Assembly (NCBI RefSeq): GCF_004682055.1 | Contig: NZ_QUZU01000001.1 | Location: forward strand, 1-64,000 | DNA: 64,000 bases | Direction: 5' to 3' | Source of the DNA: Pseudomonas kairouanensis | GTDB lineage: Bacteria > Pseudomonadota > Gammaproteobacteria > Pseudomonadales > Pseudomonadaceae | Shown here: in pieces, positions 30,582 to 39,453 of the stretch | Position numbering within the stretch: the stretch's first letter is position 1 | Layout: each line of letters opens with the position of its first letter | Notes under the pieces: generated by a model | What the model was told of the DNA's origin: nothing | Database searches by the model: none | The model's input: only the letters and a program-made list of their open reading frames with translations | Program-made: the position numbers and the translations under genes

Positions 30582-31880
30582 TTAATGCAATTTGAGACGC
30601 GGCTCCGTTCCACGCCCAATCTTGCTACCCAGCATCAACATCGCCGTGCGAAAGAAGCCATACAACGCCATCTGGTGCATCCGGTACAGCGACACATAAA
30701 ACATCCGCGCCAACCAACCCTCAAGCATCACGCTGCCAGTGAGGTTGCCCATCAAGTTACCCACAGCAGAAAAACGCGACAGCGAAATCAGCGAGCCGTA
30801 GTCCGTGTACTTGTAGCTCGGCAGGTCCTTGCCTTCGATACGCAATTTCAGCGACTTGGCCAGCAGCGAAGCCTGCTGGTGAGCGGCCTGGGCCCGTGGC
30901 GGCACGTTGCGGTCGGTGCCCGGTTGCGGGCAGGCGGCGCAGTCGCCAAAGGCGAAGATGTTCTCGTCGCGGGTGGTTTGCAGGGTTGGCAACACCTGCA
31001 ATTGGTTGATGCGGTTGGTTTCCAGGCCATCGATGTCCTTCAGGAAGCCCGGTGCACGAATCCCGGCCGCCCACACCTTGAGGCTGGCGGGAATCACCTG
31101 GCCGCTGCTGGTGATCAGCGCATCGGCCGTCACTTCGCTCACAGCCGAGTTGGTCAACACGGTGACTCCGAGTTTCTCCAGGGTTTTATGCACAGGCCCG
31201 CCGATACGCTCGGGCAGGGCAGGCAACACCCGTGGGCCGGCTTCAATCAGGGTGATGTGCATGTTTTCTGGCTTGATTCGGTCCAGGCCGTAAGCAGCCA
31301 GTTCATGGGCTGCGTTGTGCAGTTCGGCGGCCAATTCGACACCTGTGGCACCGGCGCCAACGATAGCGACGCTGATCTGCTCGACCACATCGGTCTGCCC
31401 CGCATGGGCGCGCAGGTAGTGGTTGAGCAATTGCTGGTGGAAGCGCTCGGCCTGTTTGCGGGTGTCGAGGAACAGGCAGTGTTGCGCTGCGCCTTCGGTG
31501 CCGAAATCGTTGGTGGTACTACCAACAGCGATCACCAGGCTGTCATAGCCCAGTACGCGCGCCGGCACCAGTTCGCGGCCTTCTTCATCGAGCGTGGCGG
31601 CCAGCTGGATTTTCTTCTGTTCACGATCAAGCCCACTCATGCGCCCCAGTTGGAACTCAAAGTGGTTCCATTTGGCCTGGGCGACATAATTGAGTTCGTC
31701 TTCCGAAGAGTTCAGCGAACCTGCAGCCACTTCGTGCAGCAGGGGTTTCCAGATATGGGTCAGGTTGGCGTCCACCAGCGTGATGCTGGCGGTGCCGCGC
31801 TTGCCCAGAGTCTTACCCAGGCGGGTAGCCAACTCCAGGCCGCCGGCGCCGCCGCCGACGATAATAATACGATGGGTCAT
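30582..31880 (-). CDS. ndh: Type II NADH dehydrogenase
   Basis: NDH-2 (432 residues) is a single-subunit, non-proton-pumping NADH:quinone oxidoreductase bound to the inner membrane. The FAD motif is RIIIVGGGAGGLELATRLG at the N terminus, and the NAD motif ISVAIVGAGATGVELAAEL near residue 165. NIFAFGDCAACPQ binds the flavin tail. The C-terminal amphipathic region (GFFRTAMLMLG) anchors it. An in-frame TTG 15 bases upstream is less likely as the start. Confidence 0.92.
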   Translation of the reverse strand: MTHRIIIVGGGAGGLELATRLGKTLGKRGTASITLVDANLTHIWKPLLHEVAAGSLNSSEDELNYVAQAKWNHFEFQLGRMSGLDREQKKIQLAATLDEEGRELVPARVLGYDSLVIAVGSTTNDFGTEGAAQHCLFLDTRKQAERFHQQLLNHYLRAHAGQTDVVEQISVAIVGAGATGVELAAELHNAAHELAAYGLDRIKPENMHITLIEAGPRVLPALPERIGGPVHKTLEKLGVTVLTNSAVSEVTADALITSSGQVIPASLKVWAAGIRAPGFLKDIDGLETNRINQLQVLPTLQTTRDENIFAFGDCAACPQPGTDRNVPPRAQAAHQQASLLAKSLKLRIEGKDLPSYKYTDYGSLISLSRFSAVGNLMGNLTGSVMLEGWLARMFYVSLYRMHQMALYGFFRTAMLMLGSKIGRGTEPRLKLH

Positions 31881-31940
31881 GGGGATATCTCGCAAGGCTA
31901 AAAGAAATCGGAGCAGTTACCCCCGCGAGCGCCAGGCAGC

Positions 31941-32114
31941 TCATAGCGTCAGGTAACTCAAAAGGCGGCTCAGCAGACCGAGCCCGATCACCACTACCAG
32001 CACCACACACAGGAGCAGCCACGGCCGGAAAGGCTTGCGCTCGACTCTGTTCTGGGAGAGTTGCAGGTACTCTTCGACATGCTGTTGGTCATCGGGGTTC
32101 AGGCGGCTGGTCAT
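31941..32114 (-). CDS. DUF3094 family small membrane protein
   Basis: This 57-residue protein begins MTSRLNPDDQQHVEEYL, has a basic stretch (RVERKPFRPW) and one C-terminal transmembrane helix (about 33-52). The pattern matches DUF3094, a Pseudomonas-restricted family of unknown function that is often next to ndh. I place the start at the ATG giving MTSRL rather than nine codons upstream. Confidence 0.75.
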   Translation of the reverse strand: MTSRLNPDDQQHVEEYLQLSQNRVERKPFRPWLLLCVVLVVVIGLGLLSRLLSYLTL

Positions 32115-32167
32115 AAAGGCCTCGTCAGGTAGACGTTGCAAAGGGGCGCCACGTTACAGTCCGGGGA

Positions 32168-32797
32168 TCAGAGGCTGATGCCCACGTCGAACACTATGCT
32201 GCGGCCCAGGTTGTTGCGCAAGAAATCCGGCGCATCGGGGTGGGCAAACAACACCCGTGCAAAGGTCGGTCCCACCAGTGACAGCGAGCGCCAGCCCTGG
32301 CGCAGGTATTCGGTTGGGGGTGGAAAATGGCTGTTGAGGTCGAGCACTTCGCGCTTGAGGCTGGTGAAGGCAATGAGGTCCAGCTCCCCCAGGTCCATCC
32401 CGCGTTCTTTATAGTTGTGGGCCTTCTTGCGCAACGTGGGCGCCAGGCGCAGCAAAAACTCGTGGGCGGGGATACGCCGCGGCTTGGCTTCGCGCCGCAC
32501 CAACTGGCTCAGGGAGAAAGCGCTGCGCCGGCGCAGCAGCTCATCGCGCCATTCGTCATTCAGGCGTCGGCCTTCGTCCAGTACAAAAAACACTTCGAAA
32601 CTGGCATCGCGAAACAGCACGTCCGGCGGCTCTTGCCCTGCGGCGTGAAACTCTTCGGCACGGTAGGGCACATTCAAGCCTTGCAGCAGGCGCTGGCAGA
32701 CCCAACGCTCACGCTCCCATTTGCGGGCATTGGACAGGAACGCGTTGGCTTGTTCGGCCGCTACAGTGAGCAGGCGCAAATAATCTGAGTCATCCAT
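32168..32797 (-). CDS. DUF1780 domain-containing protein
   Basis: This soluble 209-residue protein, rich in charged residues, matches the DUF1780 family (KWERERWVCQRLLQGL, FFVLDEGRRLNDEWRDE). A structure exists for a P. aeruginosa member as I recall, with a fold resembling endonucleases, but activity is unproven. No catalytic motif is evident to me. It belongs to the run of small minus-strand genes after ndh. Confidence 0.75.
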   Translation of the reverse strand: MDDSDYLRLLTVAAEQANAFLSNARKWERERWVCQRLLQGLNVPYRAEEFHAAGQEPPDVLFRDASFEVFFVLDEGRRLNDEWRDELLRRRSAFSLSQLVRREAKPRRIPAHEFLLRLAPTLRKKAHNYKERGMDLGELDLIAFTSLKREVLDLNSHFPPPTEYLRQGWRSLSLVGPTFARVLFAHPDAPDFLRNNLGRSIVFDVGISL

Positions 32798-32898
32798 GCC
32801 ACCAGCTTAGCGTCCAAATGATGACCGCAGGAAGTCCTGCCATAAAAGCTCGGTGTAGACTGGCAGCCTGCCCCTTATTTTAGTGTGGGAATACCGCC

Positions 32899-33588
32899 GT
32901 GATCAGTGCCGCAGTGCTCGCACCACAAACCCTCGGCGTCGGCTGGCTGGTGTATGCGCCGCTGGTGTTGTGGGCAATCTTCCGTTCGCCGTGGGTGGAG
33001 TTGTTCGCCGACCGGCGGCGCCAGCATCTGCTGTTCGGCACGGTGTTCGCGTTGTTCATGTTGTGGCTGGTGCGGCGGGATTTCGATACCGGTGTGTCCT
33101 ATCACTTTATCGGCATGACCGCCGTGACCCTGCTGCTGGACTGGCCCCTGGCAATCGTCGGGGGCTTTGCCGCCCAGCTCGGTTTGATGTTGCTGGGGCG
33201 CCAGGACCTGGCTGCCCTCGGCGTCAACGGCTTGTTGCTGATCGGGCTGCCGGTGCTGGTCACTGAAGGCTGCGCGCTACTGGTGGAGCGTGCACAACCG
33301 CGCAATCCCTTTGTGTATATCTTTTGTTCCGGCTTTTTTGCTGCTGCGCTCTCGGCGTTGCTCTGCCTGTTGTTCGGGCTGGGGCTGTTGTGGATTGACG
33401 GGCTTTTCGCGATGCCAGAATGGCTGGAAGATTTTGTCGGCTACCTGTGGCTGATCATCTTTCCAGAGGCCTTTATTAACGGCATGGTGATCAGCGCATT
33501 GGTGGTGTTTTGCCCGGAATGGCTGGAGACGTTCAACCGTACCCGCTACCTCTCGGCGCCCTGGAAGGACGACGATTCGCAGCATTGA
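32899..33588 (+). CDS. Energy-coupling factor ABC transporter permease-like membrane protein
   Basis: This 229-residue protein with about six or seven transmembrane segments resembles the CbiM/energy-coupling-factor S-component family. The N terminus (VLAPQTLGVGWLVYAPLVL) lacks the MHI start of true CbiM nickel/cobalt transporters, and no ATPase or CbiQ gene is nearby, so substrate and coupling are unknown. It starts with GTG. Confidence 0.65.
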   Translation: MISAAVLAPQTLGVGWLVYAPLVLWAIFRSPWVELFADRRRQHLLFGTVFALFMLWLVRRDFDTGVSYHFIGMTAVTLLLDWPLAIVGGFAAQLGLMLLGRQDLAALGVNGLLLIGLPVLVTEGCALLVERAQPRNPFVYIFCSGFFAAALSALLCLLFGLGLLWIDGLFAMPEWLEDFVGYLWLIIFPEAFINGMVISALVVFCPEWLETFNRTRYLSAPWKDDDSQH

Positions 33589-33654
33589 TCCAGATCAAAT
33601 CCCGCGCGCTCGGGCAGGCCCATGCTCTGCGGAATTTTTCCAGGAGCACGGATC

Positions 33655-33870
33655 ATGAGTGTGTACGAATGGGCGCGGCAGGAGTTGCGCAGAAGCCAGG
33701 ACGCAGCACAGGAAATCGGTTTTGACCCAGGCTTGACCCTGCGCGCGATGCTCAGTGCGGTGGTGCAACAGAGTAAAGGCGTGCGCAGTTTCGAAGACCT
33801 GGCCGACGAGCTGCAATACCTTGCAGAGAACCTCGACGACCAGCAGGAATACGCCTTTATGCGCCCTTAG
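33655..33870 (+). CDS. Conserved small protein of unknown function
   Basis: A 71-residue acidic, probably helical protein ([37 protein letters not shown]). CAGGAG precedes the ATG. The 3' end overlaps yacG convergently by 4 bases. I do not recognise the family; the compact, hydrophilic composition suggests a soluble regulator or binding protein, without proof. Confidence 0.6.
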   Translation: MSVYEWARQELRRSQDAAQEIGFDPGLTLRAMLSAVVQQSKGVRSFEDLADELQYLAENLDDQQEYAFMRP

Positions 33871-34067
33871 TGGCGCGGCGGCAGGTCTTCGGAAAACAGT
33901 TCGTCTTCGGCGTCCGGCGCTACCGGGATCTTGTGTTCTTCAGCGGCCCAGGCGCCCAGGTCGATGAGTTTGCAACGGTCCGAGCAGAACGGCCGGTTGA
34001 GGTTGGTCGCCTTCCATTCCACGGGGGCACCGCAGGTTGGGCATTCGACGGTCAAAGGTTGGCTCAT
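33867..34067 (-). CDS. yacG: DNA gyrase inhibitor YacG
   Basis: YacG (66 residues) is a zinc protein that binds GyrB and blocks gyrase in E. coli. The four zinc ligands are Cys9, Cys12, Cys28 and Cys32 ([24 protein letters not shown]). It starts 4 bases before the coaE stop (ATGA-type overlap), the conserved pilD-coaE-yacG arrangement. Confidence 0.93.
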   Translation of the reverse strand: MSQPLTVECPTCGAPVEWKATNLNRPFCSDRCKLIDLGAWAAEEHKIPVAPDAEDELFSEDLPPRH

Positions 34068-34687
34068 GATCGGCCTCCACGCAAAGTAAGGTAAAAGTGG
34101 TGCAGTCGCTCGACCTCGCTGTGCAACCAGGCGAGGTCCTGGTCATTGACCAGTACGTCATCGGCATGTTTCAGGCGTTCTTCGCGGCTGGACTGGGCCT
34201 TGAGAATCGCCTGTACCTGCTGTTCGCTGATGCCGTCGCGCTGCAGGGTACGCTGAATCTGCAGTGATTGCGGCACATCGATTACCAGCACGCGCTGGGT
34301 CATGCCGGACTGGCCGGACTCGATCAGCAGCGGCGACACCAGGATCGCGTAGGGCGAACGGGCCCGAGCCAGGTGGCTGCGAATCTCCTCGCCAATCAGC
34401 GGGTGCAGCAGGGCTTCCAGCCAGCGGCGCTGTTCGGGGACTTCAAAGATCAGCTTGCGCAGCGCCGCGCGGTCCAGTTGGCCGTCAGGCTGCAGTACGC
34501 CGGTGCCGAAATGCTCGACGATACGGGCCAATGCCGGTCGACCCGGTTCGACCACCCAGCGGGCGGCATGATCGGCGTCCACCAGGTCAATGCCCAAGTC
34601 GATAAAGTGTTGGGCCGCCGCGCTTTTACCGCTGCCGATGCCGCCGGTGAGGCCAAGAATCCAGGGTGTTGCAACAGAAGTGGTCAT
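34064..34687 (-). CDS. coaE: Dephospho-CoA kinase
   Basis: CoaE (207 residues) phosphorylates dephospho-CoA, the last step of coenzyme A synthesis. The P-loop is [14 protein letters not shown] near residues 12-25; [13 protein letters not shown] and SPLLIESG are conserved. The ATG overlaps the pilD stop by 4 bases; a much longer in-frame extension runs through pilD and is not real. Confidence 0.96.
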   Translation of the reverse strand: MTTSVATPWILGLTGGIGSGKSAAAQHFIDLGIDLVDADHAARWVVEPGRPALARIVEHFGTGVLQPDGQLDRAALRKLIFEVPEQRRWLEALLHPLIGEEIRSHLARARSPYAILVSPLLIESGQSGMTQRVLVIDVPQSLQIQRTLQRDGISEQQVQAILKAQSSREERLKHADDVLVNDQDLAWLHSEVERLHHFYLTLRGGRS

Positions 34688-35550
34688 CTGAAACCGACAG
34701 ACTGCAAATAGAAGTCGGTTATTTGACCACCCCAGAGCAATGCAATCCAGCCGGCAATCGCCAGATAGGGGCCAAACGGCATTGGCGTGGATGCCTGGGT
34801 CTTGCGTACACGCATCAGGATCAACCCGACAAACACCCCCACCAGCGAAGACATCAGCAGCGTCATCGGCAGGATTTGCCAACCGCCCCAGGCACCGAGC
34901 AGTGCCATTAACTTGAAGTCCCCGTGGCCCATGCCGTCCTTGCCGGTGGCCAGCTTGAACAGCCAGAACACGCTCCACAGGCTCATGTACCCGATCACCG
35001 CGCCCCACAGGGCGTCGTGCAGCGCAGTCAGCAAGCCGAAGCCGTTGATGATCAGCCCCAGCCACAGCAACGGCAGCACCAGTACGTCGGGCAGCAACTG
35101 ATGGTCGGCGTCGATCAGGCTCATCGCCAGCAACCCCCAACTCAACAGCATTACCGCACCCGCCGGCCAGCCAAATCCGAAATGCCAGGCCACGAACGCC
35201 GAGATCAGCCCGCACGTCAGCTCCGTAAGCGGGTAGCGGGCGCTGATTGTTGCCTGGCAATGGGCGCAACGCCCCCGAAGCATCAGGTAACTGAGCAGTG
35301 GGATATTTTCCCATGGGCGAATGGGGTGCTCGCAGTGCGGGCAGCAGGAGTTGGGGTGCATGAGGTTGTAGGCTGGCCCGACAGGCTCTGGGGGCAAGCC
35401 GAGCACTTCGTGGGCCTGGGCGCGCCATTCCCGTTCGAGCATTTTTGGCAGGCGCCACACCAGCACATTGATAAAGCTGCCGACGATCAGTCCCAACACC
35501 AGTGACAGCCAGACAAACGCCTGCGGATGCTCGCTAAACAGCTGGCTCAA
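34684..35550 (-). CDS. pilD: Prepilin peptidase / N-methyltransferase
   Basis: PilD (288 residues) cleaves leader peptides of type IV prepilins and pseudopilins and methylates the new N terminus. It has the zinc CxxC pairs Cys70/Cys73 and Cys95/Cys98, and the catalytic aspartates Asp149 (DADHQLLPD) and Asp211 (GHGDFKL). At least six transmembrane segments are evident. It probably serves both the pilins here and any type II secretion pseudopilins elsewhere. Confidence 0.96.
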   Translation of the reverse strand: MSQLFSEHPQAFVWLSLVLGLIVGSFINVLVWRLPKMLEREWRAQAHEVLGLPPEPVGPAYNLMHPNSCCPHCEHPIRPWENIPLLSYLMLRGRCAHCQATISARYPLTELTCGLISAFVAWHFGFGWPAGAVMLLSWGLLAMSLIDADHQLLPDVLVLPLLWLGLIINGFGLLTALHDALWGAVIGYMSLWSVFWLFKLATGKDGMGHGDFKLMALLGAWGGWQILPMTLLMSSLVGVFVGLILMRVRKTQASTPMPFGPYLAIAGWIALLWGGQITDFYLQSVGFR

Positions 35551-36755
35551 AATGCGCTCCCCATCTGGAATACCGGCAGGTACATGGCGATCACCAGCGT
35601 CCCGACGATGCCGCCCAATACCACCATGATCAGCGGTTCCATCAGGCTGGTGAGATTGTCGACCTGGTTGTCCACCTGCGCTTCGTAATGGCTGGCGACT
35701 TTTTCCAGCATGGTGTCGAGGGTGCCCGACTCTTCACCGATTGCTGTCATCTGGATCGCCATGCCGGGAAACAGGCCACTGTTGGCCATGGATTGATTCA
35801 ATTGCATGCCGCTGGATACATCGTGACGCATATGCTCGATTGCCTGTTTGAACGGTCTGTTGCCCGCCGCACCCGCGACGGAGTCCAGCGCCTGTACCAA
35901 CGGAACCCCGGCAGCAAAGGTGGTGGACAGCGTACGGGCGTAGCGGGCCACCGCTGAATTTCTCAGCAGTTTGCCTGCCAAGGGCAGTTTCAACAAACCG
36001 GCGTCCAGCCAGTGGCGAAAATCAGCGTGCGTCTTGTAGGCCTGGCGCAAGGCTGCGGCGCTTGCTCCCAGGCCGAGCGCCAAGACCCACCAGGCGTGCT
36101 GCATGAACTCGGACAGGGCAATGACCTGCAAGGTGAGCCCTGGCAGTTGGCCATTGACCCCGGCGAACAGGTGCTGGAACTGCGGCACGACCTGGACCAA
36201 CAGCACACCGGTGACAAGGCTGGCGACCACCAGGACCACAGCCGGGTAGGTCATGGCTTTTTTGACCCTGGCCTTGAGTTGCTCGCTTTTTTCCCGGTGG
36301 ATGGCCACGCGTTCCAGCAGCGTTTCAAGCGCTCCGGATTGCTCGCCGGCGGCTACCAGGTTGCAATACAGCTCATCGAAATGACCCGATTGCTTGCGCA
36401 ATGCTTCGGTCAGGCTCACGCCGCTGACGATCTCCTGTTTCAGCCCTAGTACCACCTCACGGACGGTACGGTGCTCGACACCTTCACTGATGATATCGAA
36501 GGCTTGCAGCAGAGGAATGCCGGCCCTCAGCAGCGTGGCCAGTTGGCGAGTGAACAAGGTGATATCGGTCTTTTTGATCGAGGGAGTCAGGCCTGGCAGT
36601 GTCGGTAACTGCCTGCGTACACGCCCGGGGCAGATGCCTTGCTGGCGCAGTCGGGCCTTGATCACGGCGGGGTTGTGCCCCCTTGCCTGTCCGCAAACGC
36701 GGCGCCCTTTGCGGTTGGTGCCTTCCCAGGCGTAAATCGTCGAAGCGTTGTCCAT
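35547..36755 (-). CDS. pilC: Type IV pilus inner membrane platform protein PilC
   Basis: PilC (402 residues) is the T2SF-family platform with two cytoplasmic domains and three transmembrane helices. Motifs include FTRQLATLLRAGIPLLQAFDII, KAMTYPAVVLVVA and MIAIGEESGTLD-like MTAIGEESGTLDTMLEKVA. I chose the second ATG, which has GGAA eight bases upstream; the first is five codons earlier. It overlaps pilD by 4 bases. It reads away from pilA, and no pilB ATPase lies between. Confidence 0.93.
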   Translation of the reverse strand: MDNASTIYAWEGTNRKGRRVCGQARGHNPAVIKARLRQQGICPGRVRRQLPTLPGLTPSIKKTDITLFTRQLATLLRAGIPLLQAFDIISEGVEHRTVREVVLGLKQEIVSGVSLTEALRKQSGHFDELYCNLVAAGEQSGALETLLERVAIHREKSEQLKARVKKAMTYPAVVLVVASLVTGVLLVQVVPQFQHLFAGVNGQLPGLTLQVIALSEFMQHAWWVLALGLGASAAALRQAYKTHADFRHWLDAGLLKLPLAGKLLRNSAVARYARTLSTTFAAGVPLVQALDSVAGAAGNRPFKQAIEHMRHDVSSGMQLNQSMANSGLFPGMAIQMTAIGEESGTLDTMLEKVASHYEAQVDNQVDNLTSLMEPLIMVVLGGIVGTLVIAMYLPVFQMGSAF

Positions 36756-36954
36756 GTCGCGGTTCCGCATAGAGGTCGTCGAAGAGGTATAGCCTAGTCA
36801 GGTGACGGCCAACGACGGGCCGGTGGTGCAGGATAAAATGTCAGAATGTGCGTCTTGCAGGCGCCTGGCCGCGTGCGGATGAGTACACTGGCGCCGCTGC
36901 ACAACACGGGGCGCAGGATGCGCCTTGTCATGAGTTCTATCCTGGAGAGTGAAT

Positions 36955-37374
36955 GTGATACGTCAAAAAGGTTTTACCCTGATCGAGCTGCTGATCGTCG
37001 TGGCAATCATCGGCATTTTGGCCACCATTGGCCTGCCGATGTACACCACGCACCAGGCCAAGGCCAAGTTCACCGCCGGTCTGGCTGAAATTACCGCGCT
37101 GAAGGCCGGGTATGAATCCACCATCAACCAGGGCACCGTCCCCACGCTGGCATTGATCGGCGGCACCGGCGACACCACCGCCAACTGCAAGATCGGCGTG
37201 ACAGGCGACGTGGTCACCGGCGCGGGCACCCTGAGCTGCGAAATCCTCGACGCCCCGGCGCCCGTGCTGAACAAGGTCATCACCCTCACGCGCAGCGCGA
37301 CCACCGGTTGGAAGTGCACCACGACCGCCGAAGAAAAATATGCCGCCAAGGGCTGCAGCACCGACGGCGCATAA
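36955..37374 (+). CDS. pilA: Type IV major pilin
   Basis: This 139-residue group a prepilin has the leader MIRQKG, then FTLIELLIVVAIIGILATIG with Glu5. The mature protein is about 133 residues, with four cysteines (NCKIG, LSCEI, WKCTT, GCSTDGA) that could form two disulfides. GGAG lies 7 bases before the GTG start; the out-of-frame ATG inside stops at once. An O-ligase-like gene follows after 35 bases, suggesting the pilin may be glycosylated. Confidence 0.93.
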   Translation: MIRQKGFTLIELLIVVAIIGILATIGLPMYTTHQAKAKFTAGLAEITALKAGYESTINQGTVPTLALIGGTGDTTANCKIGVTGDVVTGAGTLSCEILDAPAPVLNKVITLTRSATTGWKCTTTAEEKYAAKGCSTDGA

Positions 37375-37409
37375 CTGCCAAACCATCCGCACGGACGTAG
37401 AGGTGGCCG

Positions 37410-38810
37410 ATGTCGTTATCCGTACCACAGCGCGGCAGTATGTTCCTGGTAGCAACGGTTTGCCTGCTGATGGTTGGGGTGTGTGCGCCGTTCAGTGGGC
37501 ATGACCTGCAACGGGCGATGCAAATTGCCATCGGGTTGTGCGCGGTGCTGTACGGGATGTCGGTCGCGCCTGCCGGGCCTCTGGTGGACCGGCCTACTGC
37601 CCTGGGCCTGACGCTGATCATCGCGCTGGGGCTGGTGTCTTCGGCATTGGCCCATCAACCGCTTTGGGCGTTCACCGAAGTCGCGCTGTTCATCAGTTGT
37701 GGGGCGATCGCCGTAGCGTTTGCCCTGCTGCGCCGGCATGGTGGCGCGCCTTTGGATCGCGCCCTGATCCTTGTGGTGGCGTTGCTTTGCCTGATCAAGT
37801 CGATTCAATACCTGTACGCTGGGGCGCTTGCCTTCTCCCTCGGCGAGCGAGTGCTGGACCTTGACGGGTTGCTGTCGGGGTTTTCCAACAAGCGTTTCTA
37901 CGGTCAGTTTCAGACCTTCACGCTGCCATTGCTGGCGCTCCCTTTGCTGATACCGACGGTCTCCCGCTCCCAGCGGGCTGCGGTGTTTGCGTTGTTGTGC
38001 ATCTGGTGGATGATCGCAATCAGCGGCGGCACTCGCGGTACCTGGCTGGGCATGGGGATGGCCGGCGGGGTGCTGGCGCTGCTCGGGCCGTGGGGGCGGC
38101 GTTGGGTGGGGTGGCAACTGGCTGCGATGTTTGGCGGGTTGCTGCTGTATTGGCTGGCGTTTACCGTACTGGCGGGTTACCTGGGTATTGGCACGTCTGC
38201 TGGCGCCAGTGATCGGCTGACCACCTCACTGTCGGGCCGAGGCCCGATCTGGTGGCAAGCTTGGCATATGCTTGCCGAGCACCCATGGCTGGGCTTCGGG
38301 CCGATGCATTTTGCCGATATTGCCAACAAGATCGCCGCACATCCCCACCAGGCTATCCTGCAATGGGCCAGCGAATGGGGCGCGCCATCGGCGCTATGCG
38401 TGGCGATCTTGGCGTGGCGCGGTGGTTGGGCCACGTTGGGCAAACTGCGCGAGCGGAGGCTGTCCTGCGAGCCTGCGGACCTGTTGCGGTTAGGCCTGTT
38501 TGCCGCGTTGATCGGCGCACTGGTGCAATCGATGGTTGATGGCGTGATCGTGATGCCCAATTCCCAGGTCTGGCTGGCGCTGATCGTGGGCTGGTTGATG
38601 GGGCTGCATGTGTGGCAAGGCCCGGCGACGCGGCCGCTGCCTTGGGCCTGGACCGTGTGGAACATCTTGTGCGTGTTGGCCGTTGGTCTGCTGGTTGCTA
38701 TCGCGGTGCGGGACGTGCCTCACATCAAGCAGGCCCAGCAGCAGTACCTCGACACCCATGGCAACTTGCTGCAACCGCGCTTCTGGGCTCAGGGCGTGAT
38801 TGCCCGCTGA
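37410..38810 (+). CDS. O-antigen ligase / pilin O-oligosaccharyltransferase-like protein
   Basis: This 466-residue membrane protein with about 11 transmembrane segments has the Wzy_C/O-antigen ligase signature SGRGPIWWQAWHMLAEHPWLGFG. It also has features of PglL/TfpO oligosaccharyltransferases: GFSNKRFYGQFQTFTLPLL and AHPHQAILQWASEWG. Such enzymes move a lipid-linked sugar onto pilin serine or threonine. Its place directly behind pilA and before tRNA-Thr repeats the P. aeruginosa tfpO arrangement. O-antigen ligation is the alternative, but no LPS genes are near. Confidence 0.82.
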   Translation: MSLSVPQRGSMFLVATVCLLMVGVCAPFSGHDLQRAMQIAIGLCAVLYGMSVAPAGPLVDRPTALGLTLIIALGLVSSALAHQPLWAFTEVALFISCGAIAVAFALLRRHGGAPLDRALILVVALLCLIKSIQYLYAGALAFSLGERVLDLDGLLSGFSNKRFYGQFQTFTLPLLALPLLIPTVSRSQRAAVFALLCIWWMIAISGGTRGTWLGMGMAGGVLALLGPWGRRWVGWQLAAMFGGLLLYWLAFTVLAGYLGIGTSAGASDRLTTSLSGRGPIWWQAWHMLAEHPWLGFGPMHFADIANKIAAHPHQAILQWASEWGAPSALCVAILAWRGGWATLGKLRERRLSCEPADLLRLGLFAALIGALVQSMVDGVIVMPNSQVWLALIVGWLMGLHVWQGPATRPLPWAWTVWNILCVLAVGLLVAIAVRDVPHIKQAQQQYLDTHGNLLQPRFWAQGVIAR

Positions 38811-38858
38811 AGGCCGCGAGTTGCCGGACGCCCGATGCGGTGCTAGCTTTAGCCCACC

Positions 38859-38931
38859 GCCCGTGTAGCTCAGCCGGTAGAGCAGCGCACTCGTAACGCG
38901 AAGGTCGCAGGTTCGATTCCTGTCTCGGGCA
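38859..38931 (+). tRNA. tRNA-Thr (CGT), without encoded CCA
   Basis: The cloverleaf has acceptor GCCCGTG/CTCGGGC with a T-T mismatch at 6-67, anticodon CGT in CTCGTAA, and T-loop TTCGATT. After discriminator A73 the sequence continues AAAAGG, not CCA, unlike the four other tRNAs in this window; the CCA must be added after transcription. Confidence 0.93.
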
Positions 38932-39083
38932 AAAAGGCAGCACCGCTTCAAAGGCAATGTTTTCAGATGATCCCAAGAATGGTTCTGAAGGCCAGACGAA
39001 CCGGCATCCGTGCCTGTTCTTTTGTATCTGCGCAACCTTGATGTCCCAGATGCATCCCCATTCCTCGATCCAAAGAGAACACT

Positions 39084-39389
39084 ATGACCACGACTGAAAT
39101 GACCCAGGAAGTTCGGCACCAAGCAGCCCTCGAAAAATACCTTGAGGAGTCGCCGCAGCTTAAAGAAGAGATCAAGGATCTAAGCGCCGATGACCAGCGT
39201 GACCAGATCCAGTGGGCATTCGAGGACGAGGCCGAGAGCCAGGGCCTTCAGCCTTGGGAACTGACCCTTAAGTACACCTCGACAGCAGAAGAATTCGAAT
39301 CAGCACGGTTGGCTTTGCATAAAGAGGCAGCTGAAGTGCTGGGTGTCGAATGGGACGAGTACTGCGAGATGAATAACCTCGTCGTCTAA
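39084..39389 (+). CDS. DUF6388 family protein
   Basis: This soluble, acidic 101-residue protein matches DUF6388: DQRDQIQWAFEDEAESQGLQPWELTL is the core. It appears fully helical. The function is unknown. It stands alone downstream of tRNA-Thr and before a REP hairpin. AAAGAGAA lies just before the ATG. Confidence 0.75.
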   Translation: MTTTEMTQEVRHQAALEKYLEESPQLKEEIKDLSADDQRDQIQWAFEDEAESQGLQPWELTLKYTSTAEEFESARLALHKEAAEVLGVEWDEYCEMNNLVV

Positions 39390-39407
39390 GCACGGCGGCG
39401 CGATTGC

Positions 39408-39438
39408 TGTAGTGAGCGGGGCAAGCCCGCTCACTACA
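39408..39438. repeat. Single REP (GII-like) hairpin
   Basis: TGTAGTGAGCGGG-gcaa-GCCCGCTCACTACA forms a nearly perfect hairpin of the GII-like type. It sits between two convergent genes and may help stop transcription. Confidence 0.8.
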
Positions 39439-39453
39439 ACGACGATCGATGGT

